Shown piece by piece: positions 27,246 to 35,516 of a stretch of DNA of 52,944 nucleotides; the first letter of the stretch is position 1; each line of letters starts with the position of its first letter. The stretch is taken from positions 1 through 52,944 of the forward strand of contig PUMT01000022.1 of assembly GCA_003551495.1 (NCBI GenBank). Reading direction: 5' to 3'. The DNA is from Bacteroidota bacterium. Its GTDB lineage: Bacteria; Bacteroidota; Bacteroidia; Bacteroidales; PUMT01. A program made the position numbers and the translations under genes. The notes beneath the pieces were generated by a model. That model had not been told where the DNA came from and did no database searches. It saw nothing but the letters and a program-made list of their open reading frames with translations.

Positions 27246-29024
27246 CTATGACAGGTTTATTGCATCAAATTTGCATTTGTTGAAACAAACACCGCAACGT
27301 ATGCATATATCCTGTTTTATGAAATGAACCTCTTTCCTGGCTCCCTCAATGGCGTCAACCGGACAGTTTTTGGCGCAAACCGTACATCCTGTGCAGTTCT
27401 CCTCATTCACCTCATATGTCAGAAGCTTTTTACAGGTAAGTGAAGGGCATTTTTTCTGGCTGATATGTGCCTCATACTCATCCCTGAAATATTTCAGCGT
27501 TGTCAGAACCGGGTTTGGAGCAGTCTGTCCAAGTCCACACAAAGAGCTGTCCTTTATCTGGTATGCCAGCTCTTCAAGTTTCTCCATATCCTTCGTCTCC
27601 CCTTCTCCTTCGGTTATACGAATGAGTATCTCAAGCATTCTTTTCGTTCCTACACGGCAGAAGGTGCATTTGCCACATGACTCTTTTCTAGTGAAATCCA
27701 GAAAAAATTTGGCAACATCTACCATACATGTGGTTTCATCCATAACAACCATTCCGCCGGACCCCATGATGGCGCCCGTAGCCGTAACAGAATCGAAATC
27801 CACTACAGTACTGGAAAGATATTCGGGGATGCATCCGCCTGAAGGTCCGCCAAGCTGTACAGCCTTAAATTTCTTCCCTCCGGGTATCCCTCCTCCAAGC
27901 TTGAATATAACATCCTTAATGGTAATTCCCATAGGCACCTCTACCAGTCCGCCATGATTAATTTTCCCTGCAAGTGCAAATACCTTTGTGCCTTTACTTT
28001 TCTCGGTTCCATATTTTGCATATGCAGAACCTCCTTTATCTATTATCCATGGAATATTGGCAAAAGTTTCCACATTGTTGATGTTTGAAGGCTTCCTCCA
28101 TAATCCTGATTCAGCCGGGAAGGGAGGCCTTTTCCTGGGCATTCCCCTTTCTCCTTCTATTGAAGCTATAAGAGCAGTCTCCTCACCGCAAACGAAAGCA
28201 CCGGCTCCCTCCTTGACAGTTATGCGGAAATCAAAACCTTCTTTTCCCAATATGTTGCTTCCAAGGTATCCCCTGTCTTCAGCCTGTTCAATTGCTATGG
28301 CAAGCCTTTTTAAGGCAAGGGGATATTCAGCGCGGCAATATATGACACCTTCATTGGCACCCACAGCATACCCTGCTATGATCATACCTTCAAGGACAGA
28401 GTGGGGGTCTCCTTCCAGGAGCGACCTGTCCATAAAAGCCCCGGGGTCTCCTTCATCGGCATTGCAGATGATATATTTGTTATCGGACTTGTTCTTGTGT
28501 GCAAACTTCCATTTCAGTCCGGTAGGAAAACCACCACCGCCCCTGCCGCGGAGTCCGCTATCCATCACCTCCTTTATCACATTTTCCGGAGGGATCTTAT
28601 TTTCAACAATCTTCCTGACAGCCCCGTAACCTCCCCTTTCTTCATATTCGGCAATTATTTCCGGATCGATCATTCCGCAATTGCGAAGGGCTATCTTAAC
28701 CTGCCCTTCAAGGTACTTCCTGTCAGGTGTATCATAAAGATCGGTTACAACTATATAGTCCCTCACCGGATTGTTATTATTGACATGCTTGTTGATAAGT
28801 TCAACTGCCTTATCTTCGTCTATCCCGCCATAAAGAAAGCTGCCGTTTTCATCAATCACCTCTACCAGCGGCTCACGGTAGCACATTCCCACGCAGCTTG
28901 TCTTTCCCAGTTCAAAATCAAGATTCTCGGCTTCCTTCAATTCACTGATTTTTTTATATACCTTGCCGGCTCCGGCTGCAACGCCGCAACTGCCAAGGCC
29001 TATTATTACTTTGGTTTTTGTCAT
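27246..29024 (-). CDS. NuoF/HydB-like NADH-binding flavoprotein subunit
   Basis: Protein of 592 aa. Residues 1 to about 85 are a thioredoxin-like 2Fe-2S domain (GLGSCGVAAG ... KTSCVGMCYREP). The NuoF core follows with the FMN/NADH glycine-rich loop GLRGRGGGGFPTGLKW and NADEGDPGAFMDR, then ICR-less SLBB and the 4Fe-4S site ESCGKCTFCRVGTKR. The C-terminal about 65 residues add two ferredoxin clusters (CTGCTVCAKNCP and CIRCGVCFNKC). This extended layout is that of HydB/StnB-type subunits of electron-bifurcating complexes rather than complex I NuoF. It lies between the NuoE-like gene (21 bp upstream) and the large subunit (39 bp downstream), clearly one operon. Confidence 0.9.
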   Translation of the reverse strand: MTKTKVIIGLGSCGVAAGAGKVYKKISELKEAENLDFELGKTSCVGMCYREPLVEVIDENGSFLYGGIDEDKAVELINKHVNNNNPVRDYIVVTDLYDTPDRKYLEGQVKIALRNCGMIDPEIIAEYEERGGYGAVRKIVENKIPPENVIKEVMDSGLRGRGGGGFPTGLKWKFAHKNKSDNKYIICNADEGDPGAFMDRSLLEGDPHSVLEGMIIAGYAVGANEGVIYCRAEYPLALKRLAIAIEQAEDRGYLGSNILGKEGFDFRITVKEGAGAFVCGEETALIASIEGERGMPRKRPPFPAESGLWRKPSNINNVETFANIPWIIDKGGSAYAKYGTEKSKGTKVFALAGKINHGGLVEVPMGITIKDVIFKLGGGIPGGKKFKAVQLGGPSGGCIPEYLSSTVVDFDSVTATGAIMGSGGMVVMDETTCMVDVAKFFLDFTRKESCGKCTFCRVGTKRMLEILIRITEGEGETKDMEKLEELAYQIKDSSLCGLGQTAPNPVLTTLKYFRDEYEAHISQKKCPSLTCKKLLTYEVNEENCTGCTVCAKNCPVDAIEGARKEVHFIKQDICIRCGVCFNKCKFDAINLS

Positions 29025-29045
29025 GATTTGAAATATTTATTCCGG

Positions 29046-29570
29046 TTAATTTTTTTCCTTGAGCTTCAGTTCTTTTATGATTTTAACGGCCTCATTGCCT
29101 GTAAGTTTGCCATAGGTTTCATCCCCTATCATCATTACCGGTGCAAGAGAGCAGCAGCCAAGGCAGGCTACCGATTCAAGTGTGAAGAGTCCGTCTTCAG
29201 TTGTACACCCATCCTCTACTTTCAGGGATTCCTGCAAAGATTCGGTAATTGTGCCTGCATTTTGAACATGACAGGCTGTTCCGTGGCATACTTTTATGAT
29301 CATTTTGCCAACCGGGCTAAGTCTGAACTGGGCATAAAAGGTGGCCACACCGTACAGCTCGTTCAGCTCCAGGTTCAGTTCTTCAGATAACCTGATAAAT
29401 ACTTCTCTTGGAATGAAACCGAATATTTCCTGGGCTCCCTGAAGAACCGGAATGGTTATTCCTTTTTTGCCGCTGAATTTTTCTATCAGCGGATCAAGAA
29501 GCGACAAATCCACTTTTTCGGGGGATTCGGGAAGTTCGGGGATTTTTTTACTGATCCTTTTAACTCGCAT
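29046..29570 (-). CDS. NuoE/HydC-like thioredoxin-fold 2Fe-2S subunit
   Basis: Protein of 174 aa from the ATG at 29570 (MRVKRISKKIPELP). It has the N-terminal helical part (FSGKKGITIPVLQGAQEIFGFIPREV) and a thioredoxin-like 2Fe-2S domain: VCHGTACHVQNAGTI supplies two Cys and SVACLGCCSLAPVMMI the other two. In HydC/StnC/NuoE it passes electrons next to the NuoF-type flavin. A TTG start 20 codons upstream is possible but would sit at the predicted transcription start and hairpin, so the ATG is preferred. First gene of the operon. Confidence 0.9.
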   Translation of the reverse strand: MRVKRISKKIPELPESPEKVDLSLLDPLIEKFSGKKGITIPVLQGAQEIFGFIPREVFIRLSEELNLELNELYGVATFYAQFRLSPVGKMIIKVCHGTACHVQNAGTITESLQESLKVEDGCTTEDGLFTLESVACLGCCSLAPVMMIGDETYGKLTGNEAVKIIKELKLKEKN

Positions 29571-29616
29571 AGATTTGAAATTGTTTGAACGGTTAATTGT
29601 TGAGTTTTTAAAGAGA

Positions 29617-29640
29617 GTTTGCTTTAGCAAACCAAATTTA
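29617..29640 (-). promoter_or_regulatory. -7 box and adjoining dyad of the nuoE-like operon
   Basis: On the minus strand TAAATTTG (29640-29633) matches TAnnTTTG, with no clear -33 element. Immediately downstream is GTTTGC-TTTA-GCAAAC (29617-29632), a perfect 6-bp dyad over the expected transcription start. It may be an operator or a 5'-end hairpin of the mRNA. Confidence 0.4.
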
Positions 29641-30028
29641 AATAAAGCCTAAATATAGAAAATCTCAATATATATATGTTTAATAACATATTTTTTTTCT
29701 GAAAAATTAATTTAAAAGAAAACGGCTATAAGCACTGGGAAATGAGAAAAACCATATATCCCGGGAATTATTTAAAATCATTATTAATAAGTATGGCAAA
29801 TAGTGTAAAGGTATCCTGCAAAAGAAAAACCCCGGTAGTTTTAACCATCCGGGGTGTTCCATAAATTTGAATAAAAAAATTTCAGAACCTGCCTCACTTA
29901 ATTGTGCCCCTGATCTGGCGGGGCTTTAAACGAACCGGATGTGCTGTTAAAGTGTTAGCGCAAGCATAAACCGGAGTTAAACCCGCCTCCCGGGGTGAAT
30001 GGTCAGGTTATGGAGAATTATTTAATTC
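29641..30028. other. Intergenic region with purC terminator and a second hairpin
   Basis: 388 bp between the nuoE-like operon promoter and the purC 3' end, both on the minus strand. It holds the terminator at 29829-29855 and a GCCCC/GGGGC hairpin at 29906-29924 without U-tract. The rest is AT-rich with no coding potential that I can support. Confidence 0.5.
29829..29855 (-). terminator. Terminator downstream of purC
   Basis: ACCCCGG (29829-29835) pairs with CCGGGGT (29849-29855). Read on the minus strand the stem is followed by TTTTTCTTTT, a good U-tract, so it ends leftward transcription from purC (stop at 30029). Confidence 0.7.
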
Positions 30029-30976
30029 CTAAAGCCTGTCAAGAAACCCGTTTATATTATTTTCTATTCGCAAAGTAACATCTTTGTTGTCAGCTTTCAC
30101 AAACTTTTCTCCGGTGATTTTTTCAAACAGTTCAATATACCTTTCTGATACACTGTTAATGAAATCATCGGGAAGAGAAGGCATCTTTTCCCCGTCTTTC
30201 CCACTGAAACCTTTGTCAATCAGCCATTCACGAACAAATTCCTTGGATAGCTGCTTTTGAGGCTCACCTTTTTCAAGTCTTTCTTCGTATCCTCTGGAAT
30301 AAAAATACCTGGATGAATCGGGTGTATGCACTTCATCTATCAGGATTATTTCACCGTTTCTTTTTCCAAATTCATATTTGGTATCTACAAGTATCAGTCC
30401 CTTTTCAGCAGCCATTTGCGTCCCTTTCTCAAACAGGTAATACGTAAACTTTTCAAGTTTTTCATAATCCTCCTTAGTTACCAGTCCGCCTGAAATGATC
30501 TCCTCTTTTGAAATATCCTCGTCATGTCCTTCGGTGGCCTTGGTAGTTGGGGTAATTATTGGTTCAGGGAACTTTTCATGTTCCTTCATCCCTTCGGGCA
30601 GCCGCACTCCACATATTTCGCGTTTACCCGATTTGTATACACGCCAGACGTGCCCGGTAAGATATCCCCGTATAACCATTTCAACCATGAAAGGTTCTGC
30701 AAAATATCCGGCAGTAACCATCGGGTCAGGTGAATCGATCTTCCAGTTAGGAACAATATCTGAGGTAGCATCGAGAAAAATCGAAGCTATCTGGTTAAGA
30801 ACCTGTCCCTTAAAGGGCACTCCTTTTGGAAGCACATAATCAAATGCTGAAATACGGTCAGTTACCACCATAACAAGATAACCTCCGTCAAAATGGTACA
30901 CATCCCTTACTTTTCCCTTATAACGGTTTTTTAGTCCGGGCAACCTGAAATTGGTTTCAATAATAGCTTTTTCCAT
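30029..30976 (-). CDS. purC: Phosphoribosylaminoimidazole-succinocarboxamide synthase
   Basis: SAICAR synthase, 315 aa: ATP-dependent ligation of aspartate to CAIR in purine synthesis. Signatures are [27 protein letters not shown] near the start, the ATP-site region, [16 protein letters not shown], and the PROSITE-like segment [22 protein letters not shown] followed by HTPDSSRYF. The length is that of the longer Bacteroidota-type enzyme. It stands away from other purine genes. The upstream gap to phoH carries a 57-bp tandem duplication. Confidence 0.96.
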   Translation of the reverse strand: MEKAIIETNFRLPGLKNRYKGKVRDVYHFDGGYLVMVVTDRISAFDYVLPKGVPFKGQVLNQIASIFLDATSDIVPNWKIDSPDPMVTAGYFAEPFMVEMVIRGYLTGHVWRVYKSGKREICGVRLPEGMKEHEKFPEPIITPTTKATEGHDEDISKEEIISGGLVTKEDYEKLEKFTYYLFEKGTQMAAEKGLILVDTKYEFGKRNGEIILIDEVHTPDSSRYFYSRGYEERLEKGEPQKQLSKEFVREWLIDKGFSGKDGEKMPSLPDDFINSVSERYIELFEKITGEKFVKADNKDVTLRIENNINGFLDRL

Positions 30977-30986
30977 CTGATTGAAA

Positions 30987-31100
30987 AATAATTAGTTTTT
31001 GGTTAATAAAAAGTATCACGGGTGATCCGGAGCACCCGAAAAAAATAATTAATTTTAGTTAACAAGGTGATTACCAGGCAATCCGGAGCGCCCGAAAAAT
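30987..31100. repeat. 57-bp degenerate tandem duplication between phoH and purC
   Basis: Two units (30987-31043 and 31044-31100), each starting AATAATTA and ending with an ATCCGGAGC-x-CCCGAAAAA block, at roughly 75% identity. In unit one GGGTG/CACCC around ATCCGGAG forms a hairpin. It lies in the leader region of purC. Confidence 0.55.
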
Positions 31101-31144
31101 ATTTGATTGAGAATAATCCGGTTACTTTTTTGCTAAGAAACAAC

Positions 31145-32149
31145 CTACTCATCCTTTTGTTGACTGCGGCCGGGAGAAGTTTTCTTTTTAACTCCTGCAT
31201 CCTTTTCACTTAAATGCTCTTCGTAAGCCTTCACAATATGCCTTACCAGCCTGTGCCTTATTATATCCCTTTCATCAAGGTATATTACAGAAATCCCCCT
31301 TATATGCGAAAGTATTTTAAGTGCAGGCATGAGTCCTGACTGCCTCTTATCGGGCAGATCTATCTGGGTAATATCCCCGTTAACAATGAACTTGGCATTC
31401 TTCCCCATTCTGGTAAGGAACATCTTCAGCTGCTTTACGGTTGCATTCTGTGCTTCATCAAGAATAACAGCGGCATTGTCAAGTGTGCGTCCCCTCATGT
31501 AAGCCAGTGGCGCTATTTGTATTGTCCCTTCGCTAAGGTAATCCTGTAGCTTTCTGGGAGGAATCATATCATTGAGCGCATCGTAAAGGGGCTGAAGGTA
31601 GGGGTCGAGTTTTTCCCTGACATCGCCCGGCAGGAACCCGAGGTGCTCACCGGCTTCAACTGCAGGACGGGTTAGAATGATCTTTTTTACCTCCCTGTTT
31701 TTGAAAGCCTTTACAGCCAAGGCAATAGCCGTATATGTCTTGCCCGTTCCTGCAGGTCCAATAGCAAAGAGGAGGTCATTATCCAGGTAATCCTTCGCCA
31801 TCCTGCGCTGATTAACAGTTTTGGCTTTTATCTGTTTACCCTGGTTTCCGAAAACAAGGGTATCTTCGTCCTCATCTTCAATTACGGTATTTGACTCTTC
31901 TTTTCCCATTATCTCTTCAATGTCTCTCTCTGCAAGACGATTATATTTCTGAAGATGCTCCATCAACATCCTTATCTTGTCTTCAAACAAAATTATCTGT
32001 TCTTCCTCTCCGTAAACACGGATCTCATTACCTCTTGCCACTATCTTCAGTCTTGGGAAATAGCTTTTTATTTTATCGAGCAGGTTGTTGTTTGCTCCGT
32101 AAAGGACTACAGGATCAACGCCTTCCAAATATATGAGATGCTCTATCAT
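31145..32149 (-). CDS. phoH: PhoH-family ATPase
   Basis: PhoH-like protein of 334 aa from the ATG at 32149 (MIEHLIYLEGVDPVVLYG). An N-terminal KH-like segment is followed by the PhoH ATPase: Walker A in LLFAIGPAGTGKTYTAIALAV, the ILTRPAVEAGEHLGFLPGD motif, Walker B in NAAVILDEAQNAT, and the sensor LTRMGKNAKFIVNGDITQIDLP. The short tail is Lys-rich. Such proteins are thought to act in RNA metabolism, often near ybeY, which is absent here. An in-frame TTG four codons upstream is not preferred. A TATATTTG box lies about 35 bp upstream on the minus strand (32191-32184). Confidence 0.93.
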   Translation of the reverse strand: MIEHLIYLEGVDPVVLYGANNNLLDKIKSYFPRLKIVARGNEIRVYGEEEQIILFEDKIRMLMEHLQKYNRLAERDIEEIMGKEESNTVIEDEDEDTLVFGNQGKQIKAKTVNQRRMAKDYLDNDLLFAIGPAGTGKTYTAIALAVKAFKNREVKKIILTRPAVEAGEHLGFLPGDVREKLDPYLQPLYDALNDMIPPRKLQDYLSEGTIQIAPLAYMRGRTLDNAAVILDEAQNATVKQLKMFLTRMGKNAKFIVNGDITQIDLPDKRQSGLMPALKILSHIRGISVIYLDERDIIRHRLVRHIVKAYEEHLSEKDAGVKKKTSPGRSQQKDE

Positions 32150-32310
32150 AAAATTTGTCAAATAATGTTTACTTTTGGTTTTGCAAATATAAATGAATTT
32201 TCCATCAGGCTAAGTCAGCAATACTGAAAACCGTTAATATGGAAAATTAACGAAGTATTTTTTTTTTTCAAAAATTTCACACAAACAGATAAAAAGTCCA
32301 ATTTATTGAA

Positions 32311-33096
32311 ATGTCTGTTATAACTCTTACAAGTGACTGGAACCGGGATGATTATTACAGTGGAGCAGTAAAGGGGGATATCCTCTCCGGCTTACCTGAT
32401 GCAACACTTGTTGACATTTCACACAGTATCCAGCCCTTTAATATTGCCCAGGCGGCATTTATTCTTAAAAACAGCTATACCCATTTTCCTGCAGGCACCG
32501 TTCACACAATCTGGCTGAACAGTGAATGCAGTAAAACTCCGGTTTACCTGGCAGCAAAATATGACGGACATTACTTCATAAGTGCTGACAGTGGTTTGTT
32601 CGGACTGCTTTTCAGGAAAGACCCTGATATGATCGTTACTCTTGCCGGAAATACAGGAGAATCTTCCTTTGCCTCACTTAAACCATTTACCCGTGCCGCC
32701 TGCCATCTTGCTTCGGGCAAAGATATTGCCGGACTGGGAGATAAAGTTGAAGATTTTTCCAGAAGCACTCCCAGGCGTGCCACAATTGATGAAAACATCA
32801 TTACCGGAAGTATTATTTATATAGATTCCTACAAAAATGCAATAACAAATATTACACGTGAGCTGTTTGAGCGTGTGGGTAAAGGACGTCCCTTCGAGAT
32901 ACTGGTTCAAAGCAATCATTACCGGATAAACAGGCTCAACAATATATACGGTACAACTTCACCCGGTGAGATGCTGGCGCTTTTCAACTCATTGGATCTT
33001 ATGGAAGTTGCCATTTACAAAGGAAATCTGGCAGACCTGCTTAATCTTGACACCAGCTCAAGTGTAAGGGTGAAGTTCAGGGATAAGAATAAATAA
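32311..33096 (+). CDS. SAM hydroxide adenosyltransferase (DUF62 family)
   Basis: Protein of 261 aa of the fluorinase/chlorinase-like superfamily. It begins MSVITLTSDWNRDDYYSGAVKG, matching the DUF62 opening (TDFG-like segment) with the SAM-contacting Asp. It then has VDISHSIQPFNIAQAAF, ISADSGLFGLLF and the C-terminal barrel with IIYIDSYKNAITNI. Most bacterial members hydrolyse SAM to adenosine and methionine; halogenase members are rare and need specific halide-pocket residues that I cannot assess. It is followed after 13 bp by mazG and probably cotranscribed. Confidence 0.88.
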   Translation: MSVITLTSDWNRDDYYSGAVKGDILSGLPDATLVDISHSIQPFNIAQAAFILKNSYTHFPAGTVHTIWLNSECSKTPVYLAAKYDGHYFISADSGLFGLLFRKDPDMIVTLAGNTGESSFASLKPFTRAACHLASGKDIAGLGDKVEDFSRSTPRRATIDENIITGSIIYIDSYKNAITNITRELFERVGKGRPFEILVQSNHYRINRLNNIYGTTSPGEMLALFNSLDLMEVAIYKGNLADLLNLDTSSSVRVKFRDKNK

Positions 33097-33109
33097 GATT
33101 ATAACTATT

Positions 33110-33883
33110 ATGGATAAAAGTCTGACCGAATTCAAAAAGCTTCTCGAAATAATGGATGAACTTAGGGAAAAATGTCCGTGGGACAGGAAACAGACTTTTG
33201 AAACCCTCAGGAATTTAACCATAGAGGAGACTTATGAGCTGGCCGATGCTATTTCCGGGAACAACCCCCGGGAAATAAAAACAGAACTGGGAGACCTGCT
33301 TCTTCATATAGTCTTTTATGCAAAAATTGGTTCTGAAACCGGCGAATTCGATATCGGGGATATTGCAAAGTCCATCAACAACAAGCTGATCTCACGTCAT
33401 CCCCACGTCTTCGGCAACACTGAAGTATCAAGTGAAGAAGAGGTAAAGGATAACTGGGAACATTTGAAAATAAAGGAATCCGACCGGAAAGTTCTTTCCG
33501 GTGTACCCTCTGCCCTTCCTGCCCTTATAAAGGCCAACAGGATTCAGGATAAAGTGAAGGGGGTTGGATTTGACTGGGAAAAGCAGCATCAGATATGGGA
33601 CAAGGTAATGGAAGAGATAGGGGAGTTGAGGAGCGAGATTGATAAAAGTGACAGGGAGAAGACTGAGGCCGAATTTGGCGACCTTTTATTTTCAATTGTA
33701 AATGCAGCCAGGCTTTATGGTATAGACCCCGAAAATGCGCTTGAAAAAACCAACCAGAAATTTATAAAACGTTTCGGATACCTTGAAGAAAAAACAATAC
33801 AGGCAGGGAGGTCGCTCAGGGAAATGACCCTTGACGAGATGAATGTAATCTGGGAAGAGGCAAAGCAGTTTGATAAAAAGTAA
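33110..33883 (+). CDS. mazG: Nucleoside triphosphate pyrophosphohydrolase MazG
   Basis: MazG, 257 aa: hydrolyses NTPs to NMP and pyrophosphate, a house-cleaning and alarmone-lowering enzyme. There are two MazG helical modules, each with the E-x-x-E...ExxD Mg site. The first is KCPWDRKQTFETLRNLTIEETYELADAI with ELGDLLLHIVFYAKI; the second is EIGELRSEID with EAEFGDLLFSIVNAARL. Length and CPWD opening are canonical. The downstream gap carries a 16-bp tandem repeat array starting right after the stop codon. Confidence 0.96.
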   Translation: MDKSLTEFKKLLEIMDELREKCPWDRKQTFETLRNLTIEETYELADAISGNNPREIKTELGDLLLHIVFYAKIGSETGEFDIGDIAKSINNKLISRHPHVFGNTEVSSEEEVKDNWEHLKIKESDRKVLSGVPSALPALIKANRIQDKVKGVGFDWEKQHQIWDKVMEEIGELRSEIDKSDREKTEAEFGDLLFSIVNAARLYGIDPENALEKTNQKFIKRFGYLEEKTIQAGRSLREMTLDEMNVIWEEAKQFDKK

Positions 33884-33884
33884 C

Positions 33885-34044
33885 TCAACCCGGAAAACCC
33901 AGGATCCCGACAGAACGGAATCCCGGTAAACCGGAATCCAGACAGACCAGGAAACGGACAAACCAGAACCTCGGCAGACCGGAATCCGGAAAAATCAGGA
34001 TCCGGAAAAACCGGGATCCCGACAGACCAGGAAACGGACAAAGC
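33885..34044. repeat. Minisatellite: 9-10 units of a 16-bp repeat
   Basis: From 33901 to 34044 the sequence divides exactly into nine 16-bp units of approximate consensus GGAATCCCGACAGACC; a tenth weaker unit lies at 33885-33900. The pair of units at 33933-33964 recurs almost exactly at 34013-34044, including an identical 22-bp stretch (33941-33962 and 34021-34042), so a five-unit block was probably duplicated. It begins 2 bp after the mazG stop and ends 36 bp before the next start. Three minus-strand frames stay open through it only because the unit lacks stops. Confidence 0.85.
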
Positions 34045-34080
34045 GGAATTAATTTTAAAACCTTAAAATAAATTACAGTT

Positions 34081-35280
34081 ATGAAAAGAAGTGTTGTTAC
34101 TTTATTATTGTTTATCATATTTTTTGTGCAGGCAGTACCCTGCACATCAGTTATCATATCGGGTAAATATACACCCGACGGTCGTCCCCTTATGTGGAAA
34201 CACAGGGATACCCAGGCATTCGACAATAAGCTGGTATTCATAAATGACGGGAAATATGATGCCATTGCACTTGTCAATTCCGGTGATGCCGATGCTGAAA
34301 GGATCTGGATAGGCTTCAACAGTGCAGGTTTTTCAGTTATGAACACCCTCTCCTACAATATAGAAGGAGACGGTGCAAATAACGGCAGATTCATGAGAGA
34401 GGCGCTTATGGAGTGTGAAACGGTTGAGGATTTTGAAAGGTTTATTGAAGATTATCCGCAGCCCCGCAATGTGCGATCCAATTTTGGAGTAATTGATGCA
34501 CAGGGAGGAGCTGCATTTTTTGAAACCGGCCATTATACATATACCCGGTTTGATGCTGATGACAAAAGAGTTGCACCTCACGGATACATAGTGCGGACTA
34601 ACTTCTCTTTTGACGGTGAATGGAACGAAGGGGCAGGATATATCCGCTACGGAACAGCCGAAAATATGTTTTACAGGGCATCGGGTGAAGGAAATCTTTC
34701 ACTTCAGTTCCTTCTTGAAGAAGTCCTCATATCGCTTGAAAACTGGTATACCGGTCATAATGCAAGGGTAAACATGCCGCCGGAGAGCCAGGATAATTTT
34801 GTTTACTTCCAGGACTATATCAACCGTTTCACTTCAACATCATCTCTTGTTGTACAGGGTGTAAAAGAAGGGGAATCTCCGTTGCTTACCGCTATGTGGT
34901 CAATGGTAGGCTTCCCCCTCGGATCTGTCGCCATACCGGTATGGCTGACACCCGGCGGGCACCTTCCCGAAACTGTCACTGCCCCCGGAGGGGAAAATTC
35001 GGAAATATGCGACTATGCCCTTGAAGTAAAAGATATTATGATACCTTCAAGGAGAGGTTCCACACAATATTATATAAACACAACCAAAGTTTTCAATTCT
35101 GACAACACAGGAATAACCCAACAGCTTCTGGAGGTAACACGTAACATCTACAATATGACAAACGAAAAAACAAATCAATGGAGAATTGACGGCAGGCCTG
35201 ACGAAAGGGAAGTCAAAGAGCTTTATGACGCATACGACAGGATGGTTCGCGAGGCCTACGGGAATATCCTGGGAAGGTAG
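34081..35280 (+). CDS. Secreted Ntn-hydrolase (C45/choloylglycine-hydrolase-like)
   Basis: Exported protein of 399 aa. A hydrophobic signal (about 5-20) is followed directly by PCTSVIISG, so removal would expose Cys near residue 22 as an N-terminal nucleophile, the hallmark of this superfamily. Supporting motifs are PLMWKHRDTQAFDNKLVF, IWIGFNSAGFSVMNTLSYN, NFGVIDAQGGAAFFETG and GYIVRTNFSF, resembling the C45 acyltransferase/carcinine-hydrolase and C69-like groups. It likely hydrolyses an amide bond in the envelope; the substrate is unknown. The Cys could also be misread as a lipobox (AVPC), but -1 Pro is atypical. The end of the gene is partly duplicated just downstream. Confidence 0.75.
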   Translation: MKRSVVTLLLFIIFFVQAVPCTSVIISGKYTPDGRPLMWKHRDTQAFDNKLVFINDGKYDAIALVNSGDADAERIWIGFNSAGFSVMNTLSYNIEGDGANNGRFMREALMECETVEDFERFIEDYPQPRNVRSNFGVIDAQGGAAFFETGHYTYTRFDADDKRVAPHGYIVRTNFSFDGEWNEGAGYIRYGTAENMFYRASGEGNLSLQFLLEEVLISLENWYTGHNARVNMPPESQDNFVYFQDYINRFTSTSSLVVQGVKEGESPLLTAMWSMVGFPLGSVAIPVWLTPGGHLPETVTAPGGENSEICDYALEVKDIMIPSRRGSTQYYINTTKVFNSDNTGITQQLLEVTRNIYNMTNEKTNQWRIDGRPDEREVKELYDAYDRMVREAYGNILGR

Positions 35281-35354
35281 AGTTCCGGCCTGATCTTTGC
35301 TTTCACCAGCTGCAGGACTGCTAAGTAAATGTCCCGGGAAGGCAGAGTTCCGGC
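35271..35354. repeat. 65-bp-spaced direct repeat covering the 3' end of the Ntn-hydrolase gene
   Basis: GGGAAGGTAGAGTTCCGGC (35271-35289, including the stop codon) recurs as GGGAAGGCAGAGTTCCGGC at 35336-35354, with flanking sequence weakly similar. It looks like an old tandem duplication of the gene's last codons and trailer. Confidence 0.55.
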
Positions 35355-35407
35355 ATTGCTTTTCCTGATAATTATCCGGAAGAATTATTTAATCCAACTA
35401 TAAATAA

Positions 35408-35440
35408 TTTGTTTGCCAGTGTGTTTTTCCAATATTTTTG
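35408..35440 (+). promoter_or_regulatory. Candidate promoter of the aldo/keto reductase gene
   Basis: TTTG at 35408-35411, 21-bp spacer, TATTTTTG at 35433-35440, matching TTTG-N19/21-TAnnTTTG. The start codon is 77 bp downstream. Confidence 0.45.
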
Positions 35441-35516
35441 TATTTTGTAGAGTTATTAGGAGTAAAAAGTATTATTCTTGAATTTAACAATAATGCCAAA
35501 CTAAACCCATATCACC

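Noticed and set aside
27246..29570. Complex I (nuoE/nuoF) genes
   Set aside because: No membrane subunits nearby; the NuoF-like protein has N- and C-terminal extensions typical of bifurcating complexes, and the third gene is not NuoG.
29906..29924. GCCCC/GGGGC hairpin as a terminator
   Set aside because: Only 5 bp and no U-tract on the minus strand; the hairpin at 29829-29855 is the better terminator for purC.
33885..34044. CRISPR array
   Set aside because: Units are contiguous 16-bp degenerate repeats without unique spacers, and there are no cas genes.
33692..34346. Several overlapping minus-strand open frames with repeated FPGLSG-like peptides
   Set aside because: They are translations of the 16-bp repeat, whose unit has no stop; more than one frame is open at once and no start signal or domain is present.
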